Made by a program: the position numbers and the translations under genes. Source: Levilactobacillus parabrevis ATCC 53295 (GTDB lineage: Bacteria > Bacillota > Bacilli > Lactobacillales > Lactobacillaceae). Taken from it: a stretch of DNA of 53,093 nt. This document shows, in pieces, positions 52,679 through 53,093 of the stretch (position 1 is the stretch's first letter; every line of letters starts with the position of its first letter). The notes below the pieces were generated by a model, which saw only the letters and a program-made list of their open reading frames with translations, was not told the origin of the DNA and searched no databases. The stretch covers positions 1 to 53,093 of the forward strand of contig NZ_AZCZ01000018.1 of the NCBI RefSeq assembly GCF_001434055.1, given 5' to 3'.

Positions 52679-52700
52679 TCGTGATTCGCAAAAATCACGA
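52679..52700. promoter_or_regulatory. Perfect inverted repeat, candidate operator
   Basis: TCGTGATT (52679-52686) and AATCACGA (52693-52700) with a 6-bp spacer lie between the divergent XRE and ArsR genes. The ArsR gene start is 44 bp to the right. TTGCGTT (52709-52715) and TAGGAT (52730-52735) could be the ArsR promoter. CTTGCGTT is directly repeated at 52652 and 52708. Confidence 0.55.
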
Positions 52701-52743
52701 GTAACCACTTGCGTTAAAAAATAAGTCTAGTAGGATAAGGGTT

Positions 52744-53031
52744 ATGAAAAAACAAGCGCAGACAACTGAAGAGAGCATCAAAGTCTTTAAGGCACTAGCT
52801 GATCCAATTCGTTTGGAAATCGTTAAGTATCTGAGTCAACTGGCCCACGAGGTTTCTTGTGGTGAGATCAGTCAGGCGATGCAGATTAGCAAGACGTCCG
52901 GTTCGTACCATTTTAAAATTTTACAGGAGGCGGGTTTGATCACGGTGCGGAAGGTAGCACGTGAAAAGTATGTTATTTTAGATCGGTCGACTTTTGATCG
53001 ACACCTAACCCATTTCTGGCAAAGCCTATAA
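52744..53031 (+). CDS. ArsR-family winged-helix regulator
   Basis: 95 residues: FKALADPIRLEIVKYL opening, recognition helix KTSGSYHFKILQEAGLI and wing VRKVAREKYVILD. No CxC-type metal motif in the helix 3 position (a single Cys in VSCGEIS), so it may sense something other than arsenic-type metals. A weak AAGGG is the only ribosome site (GGATAAGGGTTATG). Divergent from the XRE gene; monocistronic within the window. Confidence 0.88.
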   Translation: MKKQAQTTEESIKVFKALADPIRLEIVKYLSQLAHEVSCGEISQAMQISKTSGSYHFKILQEAGLITVRKVAREKYVILDRSTFDRHLTHFWQSL

Positions 53032-53050
53032 CCGATTAGACCACTGGAGA

Positions 53051-53078
53051 GACGCTCATTGAGAGCGCCCCTTTTTAG
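53051..53078 (+). terminator. Weak terminator after the ArsR gene
   Basis: CGCTC (53053-53057) pairs with GAGCG (53063-53067), followed by CCCCTTTTT. Short stem, so low confidence. Confidence 0.45.
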
Positions 53079-53093
53079 ATTTAGCATCTTGTC

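Overview
The window is chromosomal DNA of a low-to-mid GC (about 50% by eye) Gram-positive bacterium of the family Lactobacillaceae, most likely a heterofermentative lactobacillus close to Levilactobacillus. Evidence: a mevalonate operon ordered mvaK1-mvaD-mvaK2-fni, a Bacillus-type block dinG-ypmB-aspB-dnaD...ponA-recU-ypsA-gpsB-rnpB-rlmL, strong AGGAGG ribosome binding sites, GlnR boxes of the Firmicutes type, a THF riboswitch in front of folT and an EbsA-like gene. The genus is inferred from gene style, not proven. I found no phage, insertion sequence, CRISPR array, tRNA or rRNA.

Layout. 1-4.3 kb: leftward mevalonate pathway operon, closed by a strong terminator. 4.3-4.9 kb: a gene-free stretch with several strong hairpins. 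4.9-16.8 kb: replication, repair, cell-wall and RNA housekeeping genes, with RNase P RNA at 14.67-15.07 kb. 16.9-22.2 kb: ammonium transporter under two GlnR boxes, small membrane proteins, an acyltransferase, a NUDIX hydrolase, and a divergent CPBP-protease/TetR pair that shares a 41-bp palindrome. 22.5-29.5 kb: M32 carboxypeptidase, nitroreductase, FAD oxidoreductase, an RNase H-like protein, EbsA-like protein, formate-THF ligase and a secreted protein. 30-35.9 kb: lspA-rluD, then pyrR with two genes that look like carbamoyl-phosphate synthase subunits but have lost nearly every catalytic residue. 35.9-42.7 kb: rqcH, a MarR/phosphodiesterase/transporter cluster, degV, and riboswitch-controlled folT. 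43-47 kb: a looser accessory stretch (GtrA, two antitoxin-like genes without visible toxins, VanZ, a methyltransferase, a MazG-like protein and a second gene-free structured element). 47.1-49.6 kb: endonuclease III lacking its iron-sulfur motif, and a short MutS2-like ATPase behind a leader peptide and switching hairpins. 49.7-53.1 kb: leftward genes for an XRE/TPR regulator, an SRPBCC protein, a quinone-oxidoreductase-like enzyme and small membrane proteins, with a divergent ArsR-type regulator at the right edge.

The most interesting parts are (1) the pyrR-carA'-carB' operon, which encodes two intact but apparently catalytically dead carbamoyl-phosphate synthase subunits, and (2) the MutS2-like gene lacking the KOW/Smr C-terminus, preceded by a 17-codon leader ORF whose stop codon overlaps one of two mutually exclusive hairpins, the other of which masks the Shine-Dalgarno sequence. 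Both assignments rest on reading motifs directly; no database search was possible.
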